12,830 nt of DNA from 1XD8-76 sp051880335 (GCA_051880335.1 JBJENT010000145.1:1-12830), one strand, 5' to 3'; counted from the stretch's first letter, positions 1-6,722 are shown. The notes: generated from the letters alone by a model not told the origin. Numbers and translations: made by a program.

Positions 1-15
1 AAGATAAAAGAGCCG

Positions 16-22
16 AAGGAGG
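16..22 (+). promoter_or_regulatory. Ribosome binding site of the MNT gene
   Basis: AAGGAGG lies 8 bases before the ATG at 31. It is a full-strength Shine-Dalgarno site and fixes that start. The promoter lies upstream of the window. Confidence 0.8.
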
Positions 23-30
23 TGTAGGAT

Positions 31-372
31 ATGTGTTCACAGAGTGAATTGCAAATTGTTACCAGAAGCGTGGTGAAGGCTTCTGTGGAATTATTGGAAG
101 ATAAAATATATAAAATCATCTTATACGGTTCCTACGCCAGAGGAGATTTTGACTCGGAATCGGACATTGATATTATGATTCTGCTTGACTGTACTCCGGA
201 GGAAGTGAAAAAATATCGAAAACAGGTAAATAAACTTGCAAGCCGGATTGGATTGGAAAATGATATAGAGGTGTCACTTTTGCTGAGAGATAGGGCATCT
301 TTTGAGGAGGGATTGACTTTTTTACCATTTTATCAAAATGTACAGAAGGAAGGAGTTGCACTCTATGGATAG
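31..372 (+). CDS. MNT-type minimal nucleotidyltransferase (probable antitoxin)
   Basis: A 113-residue protein of the minimal nucleotidyltransferase (MNT) family, which transfers a nucleotide (AMP in the studied MntA antitoxins) to a partner protein. The family signature GS-x10-DxD is complete: GSYARGD at residues 33-39, then D45 and D47, the metal-binding pair. A third carboxylate is probably D78 or E80 in the strand NDIEVSLLL. Length is normal for the family. The gene overlaps the following HEPN gene by 8 bases, the usual arrangement of HEPN/MNT toxin-antitoxin pairs, so its likely task is to modify and silence that HEPN protein in the cytoplasm. Seen: motif, length, overlap. Known: in the characterised MntA-HepT pair the MNT protein AMPylates a tyrosine of the toxin. 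Inferred: the same chemistry here. No partner assay can be read from sequence. Confidence 0.85.
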   Translation: MCSQSELQIVTRSVVKASVELLEDKIYKIILYGSYARGDFDSESDIDIMILLDCTPEEVKKYRKQVNKLASRIGLENDIEVSLLLRDRASFEEGLTFLPFYQNVQKEGVALYG

Positions 373-766
373 CAACGTTAGAGCACTTTCCCGATATAGA
401 TTTGAACAGGCAGAGCAATGTATTGAGTCTGCAAAGCTGTTAATGAACGCAGGAGATTATAAGGGAGCTGCGAATCGCGCTTATTATGCAATTTTTCATG
501 CCATGAGAAGTGTTCTGGCACTTGAAAATATTGATTTTTCAAAACATTCTGGTGTATCCGCATATTTTAGAAAGTCATATATTAAGACAGGTATTTTTGA
601 TGTGGAATTGTCTGATATTATCAGTATGGCATTTGAAGCAAGAAGTGATAGTGATTATGATGATTTTTACGTGATTTCAAAGGAAGAGGTAGAAGAACAG
701 ATTGTAAATGCGGAAAAGTTCTGTGAGGCTGTGCAGGGATATCTGCAAAAAAGTGGGTCACAATAA
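365..766 (+). CDS. HEPN domain protein (probable RNase toxin partner)
   Basis: A 133-residue all-helical HEPN domain protein (PF05168-like). The motif RAYYAIFH at residues 38-45 supplies the R-x6-H pair that forms the RNase site in active HEPN dimers. The later KHSG...F...Y-KTG segment is also typical of this branch. The start chosen is ATG 365, with AAGGAAGGAG 9 bases upstream (346-355). A longer frame beginning at 338 would add 9 residues and lacks that site. The ATG overlaps the MNT stop, so translation of the two is probably coupled. Tyrosines next to the catalytic histidine (Y40, Y41) are plausible modification targets, but this is inference. This is not the DUF86/HepT branch by motif, so toxicity is likely but unproven; some pairs of this type may act on nucleotides or drugs instead. 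Confidence 0.83.
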   Translation: MDSNVRALSRYRFEQAEQCIESAKLLMNAGDYKGAANRAYYAIFHAMRSVLALENIDFSKHSGVSAYFRKSYIKTGIFDVELSDIISMAFEARSDSDYDDFYVISKEEVEEQIVNAEKFCEAVQGYLQKSGSQ

Positions 767-801
767 TAATCTGTCAGAACTTTGGAAAGAATGGGAACCG
801 A

Positions 802-1251
802 ATGATTTATATAGTACTGATTATAGTTATTTTCAGTTTGGAATGGATGATAAAGAACCATGTGGAAAAGCAGGGAGATGAGAAGGTAAATAAGCCGGCT
901 TTTCACAACCTGATTTTGCTGACCAAATTTCACAACCATGGAGCATTCCGGGGGCTGGGGCAGAAGAAAAGCAGTATCGTGAAGTGGGTTTCGATTCTTC
1001 TGACTGCAGTTCTTACCGTCCTGTTTGTAGTGACTTTGGGGAAATGCGGAAAGAACCTTCTTAAAGTGGGGTTATCCCTGATGCTGGGCGGGGCATACAG
1101 CAATACTTATGACCGGATCAAGAGAAACTATGTAGTGGATTATTTCCGGCTCAATGTAAAGTGCAGGCCTATCCGGAATCTGATTTTTAATCTGTCGGAT
1201 TTCTGCATTATAATAGGAGCGCTGCTGCTTCTTTTCTCAGAACATCATTAG
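802..1251 (+). CDS. Signal peptidase II-like membrane protein
   Basis: A 149-residue membrane protein related to LspA, the aspartic protease that removes signal peptides from prolipoproteins. Both catalytic blocks are recognisable: GGAYSNTYDR at 96-105 with N101 and D104, and FNLSDF at 129-134 with N130 and D133. The N-terminal conserved block is weak: canonical LspA has an Asp near the first helix and an N-x-GAAF motif, whereas here there are E14, K18 and HNHGAF at 44-49. Three to four hydrophobic helices are visible (about 1-14, 61-80, 88-98 and 128-145). The ribosome site is poor (GGAAAG at 785-790), and the gene begins 35 bases after the HEPN stop, so it may depend on that transcript. It could be a second, specialised LspA or a degenerate paralog. 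Catalytic residues argue for activity; N-terminal divergence argues for changed substrate choice. Confidence 0.75.
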   Translation: MIYIVLIIVIFSLEWMIKNHVEKQGDEKVNKPAFHNLILLTKFHNHGAFRGLGQKKSSIVKWVSILLTAVLTVLFVVTLGKCGKNLLKVGLSLMLGGAYSNTYDRIKRNYVVDYFRLNVKCRPIRNLIFNLSDFCIIIGALLLLFSEHH

Positions 1252-1260
1252 AATAATAGG

Positions 1261-1305
1261 GCTGTCGCTTTCACAGATGCGAGTTTGTGAAGCGGCAGCT
1301 TTTTT
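1261..1305 (+). terminator. Rho-independent terminator after the LspA-like gene
   Basis: GCTGTCGCTTTCACA at 1261-1275 pairs with TGTGAAGCGGCAGC at 1286-1299 (one bulged T and one G-U pair), with a ten-base loop and a T run at 1300-1305. It ends the MNT-HEPN-LspA transcript. Confidence 0.85.
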
Positions 1306-1743
1306 GAGTGAGTGGGAATGTGGAAATGTGGCTGAAACGTGCGAAAATGTTTTGCTTTACTGCTTGTTTGGAATTTCTGGGATTTTAAGTAGTATTAGTT
1401 TTTTCTATTTTCAAAAACTTGAAATTCTTGTACCGCTATGAATCTATTTTTTGTGGTGCAAGCAGTAAAATTGTGCGGAAATCTGGTGACGACTTTTTTT
1501 GCGAGTGAAATTCATGACTTTTTTATTGCTTAATTTTTAGAATTATTTACACAGGCAGTAAAATCTGGCAAAATACAAAATTTATGTAATCAAACGAAAA
1601 AATCCGACAATTTTTTACTGCCTGCAAATCAAGATGTTTTAAGAAGCAGTAAATCCAGGGTAACAAGCGAGGAGTCACGAGCATTCAAGTGTCGATGCAG
1701 TTTACATTGCTGCTGATAAAGATTAGTACTGAAGCAGCAACCG
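1306..1743. repeat. Gene-free region with five GCAGTAAA motifs in inverted arrangement
   Basis: No credible gene lies here. The octamer GCAGTAAA occurs at 1462, 1556 and 1646, and its complement TTTACTGC at 1356 and 1614. They build two inverted modules: TTTACTGCTTG (1356-1366) with CAAGCAGTAAA (1459-1469), and CAGGCAGTAAAA (1552-1563) with TTTTACTGCCTG (1613-1624). A degenerate relative, GCAGTTTAC, is at 1698. The region is AT-rich. It may be a decayed miniature element or a family of dispersed intergenic repeats; no terminal repeat with a clear target duplication was found. Confidence 0.55.
1707..1740 (-). other. Perfect 8-bp hairpin just past the arcC-type gene stop
   Basis: TTGCTGCT (1707-1714) pairs with AGCAGCAA (1733-1740) around an 18-base loop. 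It lies three bases after the stop of the minus-strand carbamate kinase gene. No T run follows on that strand, so it could protect the transcript 3' end or be a poor terminator rather than a standard one. Confidence 0.45.
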
Positions 1744-2679
1744 CTACGCAGTCAGTGTAGTACCGGCCTTTCCTTTTACCGCATCCTTTACATTCTCAAT
1801 ATTGGTGATAATCACCCTGCCTTCCGGACATTTCTCCAGATAGGAAATTGCTGCTTCAATCTTTGGAAGCATGGAATTGGCTTCAAACTCCCCAGCCTCC
1901 ATATATGCCTTTGCCTGGGCCATATTCATCTCACTGATCGGAGCCTGGGCATCTGTACCAAATCCGGTATAAACTTCCGGAACACTTGTTAAAATCAGGA
2001 GAATATCGGATTTCAGATCGGAGGCCAGTTTACCTGCAATGGCATCTTTTTCGATGACTGCGGAAGCACCTTTCAGGTTATGCTTCTGTTCAATAACAGG
2101 AATGCCACCACCACCGCAGGCGATAACGATATGATCCGCATCTGCTAAAAGGCGGATGCTTTCGATTTCTACAATATCAATAGGCTTTGGTGCCGCAACC
2201 ACACGACGGAAGCCTTTTCCTTCTTCTTCTATAACATAGTTCCCTTTTTTGATTTCAATCTCCGCATCATCTTTTGACATATAGCGGCCGATTTTTTTAG
2301 TCGGTGCATAAAATGCTTCATCATAGGGATCAACAGTAACCTGGGTTAAAATAGTGCTGACCGGCTTGGAGATACCTCTGGAAAGAAGTTCTGAACGAAG
2401 CGCATTCTGAATATCATATCCTACATATCCCTGACTCATAGCGGAACAAACGCACATAGGAGCAGGCGTGTAATCAATATAAACACGTCGAAGCTCTGTC
2501 ATTGCTTTATGAATCATGCTGACCTGAGGACCATTACTGTGGGTAATGGTAAGGTGATATCCTGATTCCACCAGATCTGCCAGACTTCGAACTGTAACAT
2601 GTACAGCATCCCATTGTTCGGTTGTTGTATAACCTAAAGCATCATGACCAAGTGATACTACCATTTTTTTCTTATCCAT
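1744..2679 (-). CDS. Carbamate kinase, divergent GHDAL-type
   Basis: A 311-residue amino-acid-kinase-fold enzyme of the carbamate kinase family, which transfers phosphate between carbamoyl phosphate and ADP to make ATP, carbon dioxide and ammonia in arginine, agmatine or purine breakdown. Supporting motifs are THSNGPQVS (46-54), TKKIG (127-131), GGGGIPV (189-195), the EKDAIAGKLA segment with K211-D212, and NSMLPKIEAA (268-277). Length fits the family. Two active-site loops differ from typical ArcC: GGNAL is GHDAL (11-15), and HGNGPQVG is HSNGPQVS. From memory this resembles the YqeA-like branch found with anaerobic purine or carbamoyl-transfer genes, so the symbol arcC is withheld. No arcA or arcB neighbour is present; the gene is monocistronic and opposite to its neighbours. 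The ribosome site AAAGG lies about 12 bases before the ATG, a little far. Confidence 0.85.
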   Translation of the reverse strand: MDKKKMVVSLGHDALGYTTTEQWDAVHVTVRSLADLVESGYHLTITHSNGPQVSMIHKAMTELRRVYIDYTPAPMCVCSAMSQGYVGYDIQNALRSELLSRGISKPVSTILTQVTVDPYDEAFYAPTKKIGRYMSKDDAEIEIKKGNYVIEEEGKGFRRVVAAPKPIDIVEIESIRLLADADHIVIACGGGGIPVIEQKHNLKGASAVIEKDAIAGKLASDLKSDILLILTSVPEVYTGFGTDAQAPISEMNMAQAKAYMEAGEFEANSMLPKIEAAISYLEKCPEGRVIITNIENVKDAVKGKAGTTLTA

Positions 2680-2934
2680 ATGAAATCCAAACCTTTCTGC
2701 TGATAGAACAATAAAATGTCCAAACTATACTGCAAGCATAAATAGTGAAAATATTCCAACTGCATTGCAGGAAAAAATATTCTTCACAAACAGTTTCAGT
2801 TTATCATGGAATGTTACAAATTTCCATAGTATTATGGTTGTAAAATATGATTCAGAAATGTCAAAATGTGAATCAGGGATTGTTTTTTCAGATCAAATAT
2901 GTGACAGCTAACGAGAGGTTCGGTGAAAAGATAA
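2680..2934. other. Gene-free leader with two inverted repeats upstream of the carbamate kinase
   Basis: This AT-rich stretch must hold the minus-strand promoter of the kinase gene. A weak minus-strand TATAGT (complement of 2724-2729) is the best -10 candidate, with no convincing -35. Next to it is an 11-base palindrome, CTGCATTGCAG (2760-2770), flanked by AATATT on both sides (2750-2755 and 2776-2781). Further out, TGATTC (2848-2853) and GAATCA (2870-2875) form a spaced inverted repeat. Either may be an operator; this is inference from symmetry only. Confidence 0.35.
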
Positions 2935-3435
2935 TCCGAAGGGGAAAGGATTCTCCAGAAGATTCCGGTGGAAGAGATGGGCAGTGATGACATACATTTG
3001 AAAGTGATCTCTCAGACCATCGATGGGATGAACCGTGTTTATTTGGAAAACGGAAGAAACCCGGCAGCCGGTGAGGATGAGATCGTAGTAGGAACCGGTT
3101 TCTAACGGGCTCATGACTTGCAGCCTGGAGAGAAAATCACATTTATTTCGCCACTGGCAGAACAGCAGCTTTCTACCCTGGGCGTCAATGAAAACAGATG
3201 CCGGGTGGAATTATCTGCAGATCATATTCCGGAACAAATGGGACCGGGATACGAGGTGACGCTGCATTTTTCCAGAGCGTTAGCTGAAGATGCTATTCAG
3301 ATTCCTGTTTCAGCCCTTGCAAATGAGAATCAGGAAACCATAGTTTATACAGTGGAAAATGGTATCTGCAGGAAAATGGCGGTAACCACCGGCGTCTATA
3401 GCGGTGGATATGCCAAAATCTGTTTTATGATATGA
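2935..3435 (+). pseudogene. Chimeric remnant of an ABC efflux system (FtsX-like piece joined to membrane fusion protein piece)
   Basis: One frame reads through 2935-3435 except for a TAA at 3103-3105. Before the stop and a little past it, the segment GRNPAAGEDEIVVGTGF and then HDLQPGEKITF is typical of the extracellular MacB-like domain of FtsX-family permeases, where an enclosed GR-P-x-EIVVG loop precedes a GxxI-T strand. From about 3150 the text changes to a membrane-fusion-protein (HlyD/RND adaptor) C-terminal half: LGVNENRCRVEL, then MGPGYEVTLHF, then IPVSALANENQETIVY. It breaks off after GGYAKI with a nonhomologous tail. Both pieces lack their start, their ends and most of their length, and no ATPase follows. 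The simplest reading is an old deletion that fused a permease gene fragment to an adaptor gene fragment, later gaining a stop. TTG 3118 could initiate a 105-residue product, but no good ribosome site precedes it. Confidence 0.7.
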
Positions 3436-3436
3436 A

Positions 3437-3466
3437 TTGCACAATTTCCTATTGATGTGGTATAGT
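3437..3466 (+). promoter_or_regulatory. Sigma-A promoter of metNI
   Basis: TTGCAC (3437-3442), 18 bases, then TATAGT (3461-3466), with a TG one base before the -10 (extended -10). Transcription would begin near 3473. It starts right at the end of the remnant, so metNI is its own unit. Confidence 0.65.
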
Positions 3467-3472
3467 ATAAAG

Positions 3473-3559
3473 CGTTTATAGTTTTTAGGTAAGACATAGT
3501 AAAAGTTGTCTGTACTTTTATAGGCGGATAGCTTTTTAAATGGAAAAAGAGGAAAAAAC
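3473..3559 (+). promoter_or_regulatory. Short metNI leader with two competing small hairpins
   Basis: The leader is only about 87 bases. AGACA (3492-3496) can pair with TGTCT (3507-3511), and TAAAAGT (3500-3506) with ACTTTTA (3514-3520); the two cannot form together. No S-box (SAM) riboswitch or T-box features are present, and there is room for neither. A weak ribosome site (GAGG, 3549-3552) precedes metN. Whether the hairpins regulate anything is unknown. Confidence 0.3.
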
Positions 3560-4582
3560 ATGGCAACACAGGAAGTTATGATCAAGGTTGAGGACATCAG
3601 CAAGAGCTTTGAAAGCAAGGATGCTACGGTAAATGCCCTGAATCACGTTAATTTGGAAATTCATAAAGGAGAGATATACGGCGTCATCGGTATGAGTGGT
3701 GCGGGAAAAAGTACGCTGGTAAGATGCTTAAACCTGCTGGAAAAGCCGACATCCGGAAATGTCTATATTGAAGGGAAAAATCTGATGCAGCTCAGTGAAA
3801 AGGAGCTGCGGGAAGTAAGAACCCATATTGCAATGATCTTCCAGCATTTTAATCTGCTGATGCAGAGAACGGTTCTGGATAATATCTGTTTTCCGTTGGA
3901 AATCGTTGGAATGAAAAAGAAAGAGGCACGAGAAAAGGCAAAGGAGCTACTGAAGATCGTCGATCTGGAAGAAAAAGCCAAGGCTTATCCGGCTCAGCTT
4001 TCCGGCGGACAAAAGCAGCGTGTGGCGATTGCCAGAGCCCTTGCCATGGATCCGAAGATCCTGCTTTGCGATGAGGCTACCAGTGCCCTTGACCCTACAA
4101 CGACCAAGTCGATTCTTGCACTGCTGAAGAAAATCAATCGGGAATTTGGCATTACGATCGTGATTATTACCCATGAAATGACAGTGGTACAGGAAATATG
4201 TTCCCATGTGGCGATCATTGATCACGGAGATCTGGCAGAGACCGGTACAGTGGAAGATGTATTCTCTCATCCGAAGACAAAAGCTGCGAAAAAGCTGGTG
4301 TTCCAGGGTGAAGATAAGGAATATTCCGAACTCAGCAGCAAGCGCTGTGTCCGTATCGTTTTCAAAGAAAATCCATCAGCAGAGCCGGTTATCGGAAATA
4401 TGATTCTGGAGTGCAAGGCACCGGTGAATATTTTACAGGCTGATACAAAAGATATCGGTGGAATAGCGCACGGTCAGATGATTCTGCAGCTGCCGGATGA
4501 CGAAATCATAGCAAATCGAATGATTGCTTATCTGCAGGAAAGAAAACTGGAAGTGGAGGTGCTGGAAGACTATGTTCAGTAA
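3560..4582 (+). CDS. metN: Methionine ABC importer, ATP-binding protein MetN
   Basis: A 340-residue ABC ATPase that powers import of methionine (D- and L-, and related sulfur compounds) with MetI and MetQ at the cytoplasmic membrane. The nucleotide-binding domain is complete: Walker A GMSGAGKST (44-52), Q95 of the Q-loop, signature LSGGQ (147-151), Walker B ILLCDE (167-172) and H205. The C-terminal portion, about 262-338, is the NIL/ACT-like domain that binds methionine and inhibits the transporter in MetN proteins; its presence and the 340-residue length separate MetN from general amino-acid ATPases. ATG 3560 follows GAGG with seven bases between. It overlaps metI by 11 bases. No metQ lies in the window, so the binding protein must be encoded elsewhere. 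Confidence 0.93.
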   Translation: MATQEVMIKVEDISKSFESKDATVNALNHVNLEIHKGEIYGVIGMSGAGKSTLVRCLNLLEKPTSGNVYIEGKNLMQLSEKELREVRTHIAMIFQHFNLLMQRTVLDNICFPLEIVGMKKKEAREKAKELLKIVDLEEKAKAYPAQLSGGQKQRVAIARALAMDPKILLCDEATSALDPTTTKSILALLKKINREFGITIVIITHEMTVVQEICSHVAIIDHGDLAETGTVEDVFSHPKTKAAKKLVFQGEDKEYSELSSKRCVRIVFKENPSAEPVIGNMILECKAPVNILQADTKDIGGIAHGQMILQLPDDEIIANRMIAYLQERKLEVEVLEDYVQ

Positions 4583-5234
4583 TGAGATAATCAGTATGTT
4601 AGTGGAAGGTACATGGGTGACTTTATACATGACACTGACCTCCACCTTTTTTGCATATATTCTGGGTCTGCCTCTGGGGATTATCCTGGTGCTGACCAGA
4701 AAAGATGGTTTGAGACCAAATCAATTCATCTATAAGGTCATTGATGTTGTAGTGAATATTGTTCGAAGTGTACCATTTTTGATCCTGTTGATTCTGATCA
4801 TTCCGTTCACCAGAGCTCTGGTGGACAAGAGTTATGGTCCTACTGCAACGATTGTACCTTTGACCATTGCAGCAGCACCGTTTATTGCCAGACTGGTGGA
4901 ATCCTCTTTACTGGAGGTGGATCAGGGAGTGATCGAAGCAGCACAGAGTATGGGAGCAAGCACCTGGCATATCGTTTGGAAGGTGTTACTGGCAGAAGCC
5001 AGAACTTCCCTGATCATTAATGCAACCATTGCCCTGGCAACGATTCTGGGATATTCAGCTATGTCCGGTACTGTAGGCGGCGGCGGTCTGGGTGATATCG
5101 CAATCCGTTATGGATATTATCGATATGAAACAGATATCATGTTTGCAACGGTTATTTTGTTGATCCTGCTTGTTCAGATTATGCAGTATATCGGAACCAA
5201 GGTGGCAAAGAAGATTGATAAGAGGTATCGGTAA
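4572..5234 (+). CDS. metI: Methionine ABC importer, permease MetI
   Basis: A 220-residue integral membrane permease forming the methionine channel with MetN. About five transmembrane helices are visible. The cytoplasmic coupling loop EAAQSMGASTWHIVWKVLL matches the MetI EAA motif that docks onto MetN. The start used is ATG 4572, inside the end of metN, with GGAGGT at 4555-4560; this gives the family-typical N-terminus (a short amphipathic stretch, then EGTWVTLYMTL). A longer frame from 4524 would add 16 residues lying within metN and unlike the family. The last codons (D-K-R-Y-R, stop) form the first unit of a tandem repeat that continues downstream. Confidence 0.93.
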   Translation: MFSNEIISMLVEGTWVTLYMTLTSTFFAYILGLPLGIILVLTRKDGLRPNQFIYKVIDVVVNIVRSVPFLILLILIIPFTRALVDKSYGPTATIVPLTIAAAPFIARLVESSLLEVDQGVIEAAQSMGASTWHIVWKVLLAEARTSLIINATIALATILGYSAMSGTVGGGGLGDIAIRYGYYRYETDIMFATVILLILLVQIMQYIGTKVAKKIDKRYR

Positions 5235-5352
5235 GTATTGATAAGAGGTATCGGTAAGTATTGATAAGAGGTATCGGTAAGTATCGATAAGATGTGTCGG
5301 TAAACATGGATAAGAGATGTCGGTTATTGGTAAGAGATATGGATGAGAGGCA
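5215..5352 (+). repeat. 23-bp tandem array derived from the 3' end of metI
   Basis: Three identical 23-base units (5215-5237, 5238-5260, 5261-5283) are followed by two decaying ones (5284-5306, 5307-5329) and a sixth that is hardly recognisable. The core of each is GATAAGAGGTATCGGTAA, which in the first unit encodes the last five residues of MetI and its TAA. The array therefore grew by duplicating the gene end and now fills the gap to the next gene. The last degenerate unit supplies GAGAGG used as ribosome site by the gene at 5360. Confidence 0.9.
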
Positions 5353-5359
5353 TCAATAG

Positions 5360-6010
5360 ATGAATAATCAGGTTTTAGCGATAATAGGAATCATAGGCGG
5401 TTTTCTGTGTGCAGTTGCAGATTGTCTTTTGGATCTGAAAGGCGTAGATAACGAAAAGCTGGGAGAAGGAAAGTACATTGACAGCAAGTGGAAGGATATG
5501 GCTCATTGGCGTTTTGTGGCATCCGGCATATTAGCCATGTTTGCGGTACCCATGTATACCTGTGGCTTTCTGTCACTTATGAATCAGGTGGGGACAGAAC
5601 ATAGTACTTTTGCGTTGATTATGAAGGCGGTCTTTTGCTGTGGCGCAATGGGAGGATTCATGATTCACTCTTACTTGTGTCTTATGCCCACAATCTATCA
5701 GAAGATTATGGTGACTGATAATTTTGCTTTGGCAGAAACGGTTATTTCCAGTACATTCCGGCAGATTATGGTTCCTTTTATAACACTTTACAGTATGCTT
5801 GTAATTTTTCCATCGATTGCAGTAATTTATGGGATTTTAGCAGGGATGATAGCTCTGCCGATTTGGTGTGTTATCATGAATCCCCTTGTCTTTCAACTGA
5901 TAGGTCTGCTCTTTCGGGCGACCGGATGCAAATGGTTCATAGATGCGCCAAGTATATGTGCTGCTAGTCTGGGACTGGCCATGTATGGTGTGCTTGGACT
6001 CATATTATAA
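5360..6010 (+). CDS. Six-helix membrane protein of unknown function (DUF6796-like?)
   Basis: A 216-residue membrane protein with about six hydrophobic helices (near 6-24, 51-72, 84-110, 133-156, 158-185 and 197-214). The N-terminal helix runs into AVADCLLDLKGVDNEKLG, a conserved-looking motif I associate with the family named DUF6796 or a close relative; this comes from memory and is not certain. Several histidines and acidic residues lie in or near helices (D21, D25, H49, H103). No signal peptide or catalytic motif is recognised. ATG 5360 follows AGAGG with nine bases between. It lies downstream of metI behind the repeat array, so co-transcription with metNI is possible, but nothing in the protein ties it to methionine. 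A hairpin terminator follows. Confidence 0.72.
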   Translation: MNNQVLAIIGIIGGFLCAVADCLLDLKGVDNEKLGEGKYIDSKWKDMAHWRFVASGILAMFAVPMYTCGFLSLMNQVGTEHSTFALIMKAVFCCGAMGGFMIHSYLCLMPTIYQKIMVTDNFALAETVISSTFRQIMVPFITLYSMLVIFPSIAVIYGILAGMIALPIWCVIMNPLVFQLIGLLFRATGCKWFIDAPSICAASLGLAMYGVLGLIL

Positions 6011-6019
6011 AATAATTTC

Positions 6020-6052
6020 AGGGATTTGGCCTATATAACAGACCAAATCCCT
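6020..6052. terminator. Bidirectional terminator between convergent genes
   Basis: AGGGATTTGG (6020-6029) pairs perfectly with CCAAATCCCT (6043-6052) across a 13-base loop. T-rich sequence follows on both strands (TTCTGTATTTT on plus, TGAAATTATTTT on minus). The stem includes the last codons of the minus-strand HAD gene. Confidence 0.75.
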
Positions 6053-6672
6053 TCTGTATTTTCTACGAGATAAGTGGCACCGGCTTCTGTGAGTTCTTCT
6101 CTGGAACCATATCCATACAGCACACCTATGGAATCCATTCCAAAATGCTTTGCACCAAGAATATCAAATTTTCGATCTCCCACCATGACAACATCTGAGA
6201 CATCAGTGATACCAAACTGTTCCAGGGCATATTCGATGACTTCAATCTTCGTATTTCTTTTCTCGTCCATGGTAGGAGCAGCAATGACATCAAAATACGG
6301 AAGAAGATGAAAATGGTCTAGAACCTGAATCGACAGTTTGTCCGGTTTTGATGTGGCCAGACCGATTCTGCGACCGGAGTTCTTTATATCAGATAGCAGT
6401 TTTTCGATACCCGGATAAACTTCATTTTCATAAAGTCCTTTTACATTGTAATATTCCCGGTAATCAATGACGCTTTGGATGGCCTGTTCTTCTGAAAAAT
6501 GATAGAATTCTTTGAAAGAGTCTTTCAGAGGTGGACCGACAAAGGGCGAAAGTGTGCTTTTATCTTCCACATGAATACCTACTTTAGCAAGTGCATAGGA
6601 AACCGCATTGGTGATTCCCTTTCCGGAATCGGTAAGAGTTCCGTCTAAATCAAATAGAATTGTTTGATACAT
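6031..6672 (-). CDS. HAD-family phosphatase, phosphoglycolate phosphatase-like (subfamily IA)
   Basis: A 213-residue cytoplasmic HAD hydrolase that removes phosphate from a small metabolite. Motif I is FDLDGTLTDSG (7-17) with nucleophile D8 and acid/base D10. The cap begins with FVGPPL, typical of the phosphoglycolate phosphatase/YqaB-like group. Motif II is LATSKP, giving the Thr/Ser and Lys, and motif IV is GDRKFDILGA. Substrate cannot be told; relatives act on phosphoglycolate, pyrophosphate or nucleotides. The start is ATG 6672 with GAGGT six bases upstream; a longer frame reaching 6789 would add 39 residues with no homology-like content before the normal N-terminus. Its stop lies inside the terminator stem that it shares with the convergent gene. 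It is divergent from the thioredoxin gene. Confidence 0.88.
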   Translation of the reverse strand: MYQTILFDLDGTLTDSGKGITNAVSYALAKVGIHVEDKSTLSPFVGPPLKDSFKEFYHFSEEQAIQSVIDYREYYNVKGLYENEVYPGIEKLLSDIKNSGRRIGLATSKPDKLSIQVLDHFHLLPYFDVIAAPTMDEKRNTKIEVIEYALEQFGITDVSDVVMVGDRKFDILGAKHFGMDSIGVLYGYGSREELTEAGATYLVENTEGIWSVI

Positions 6673-6693
6673 AATATGACCTCGTTGTATAAT
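6664..6693 (+). promoter_or_regulatory. Possible promoter for the thioredoxin operon
   Basis: TTGATA (6664-6669), 18 bases, TATAAT (6688-6693). It would start transcription near 6700, giving a leader of about 145 bases to the gene at 6844. It overlaps the start of the divergent HAD gene. Matches are good, but position makes it tentative. Confidence 0.35.
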
Positions 6694-6722
6694 CATTTGT
6701 ATAAGAGCTAAAAGTCTGAAAT

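Noticed and set aside
2908..3114. Minus-strand 68-residue ORF beginning MSPLETGSYYD
   Set aside because: It opposes the efflux remnant, has no recognised motif and no clear ribosome site.
3118..3435. Independent 105-residue gene from TTG 3118
   Set aside because: The same frame continues upstream through a stop with related sequence, and no ribosome site precedes the TTG; better explained as part of a remnant.
3473..3559. SAM riboswitch or T-box before metN
   Set aside because: The leader is too short and lacks the conserved core elements of either.
5215..5352. CRISPR-like array
   Set aside because: Units are contiguous, with no unique spacers, and originate from the metI gene end.
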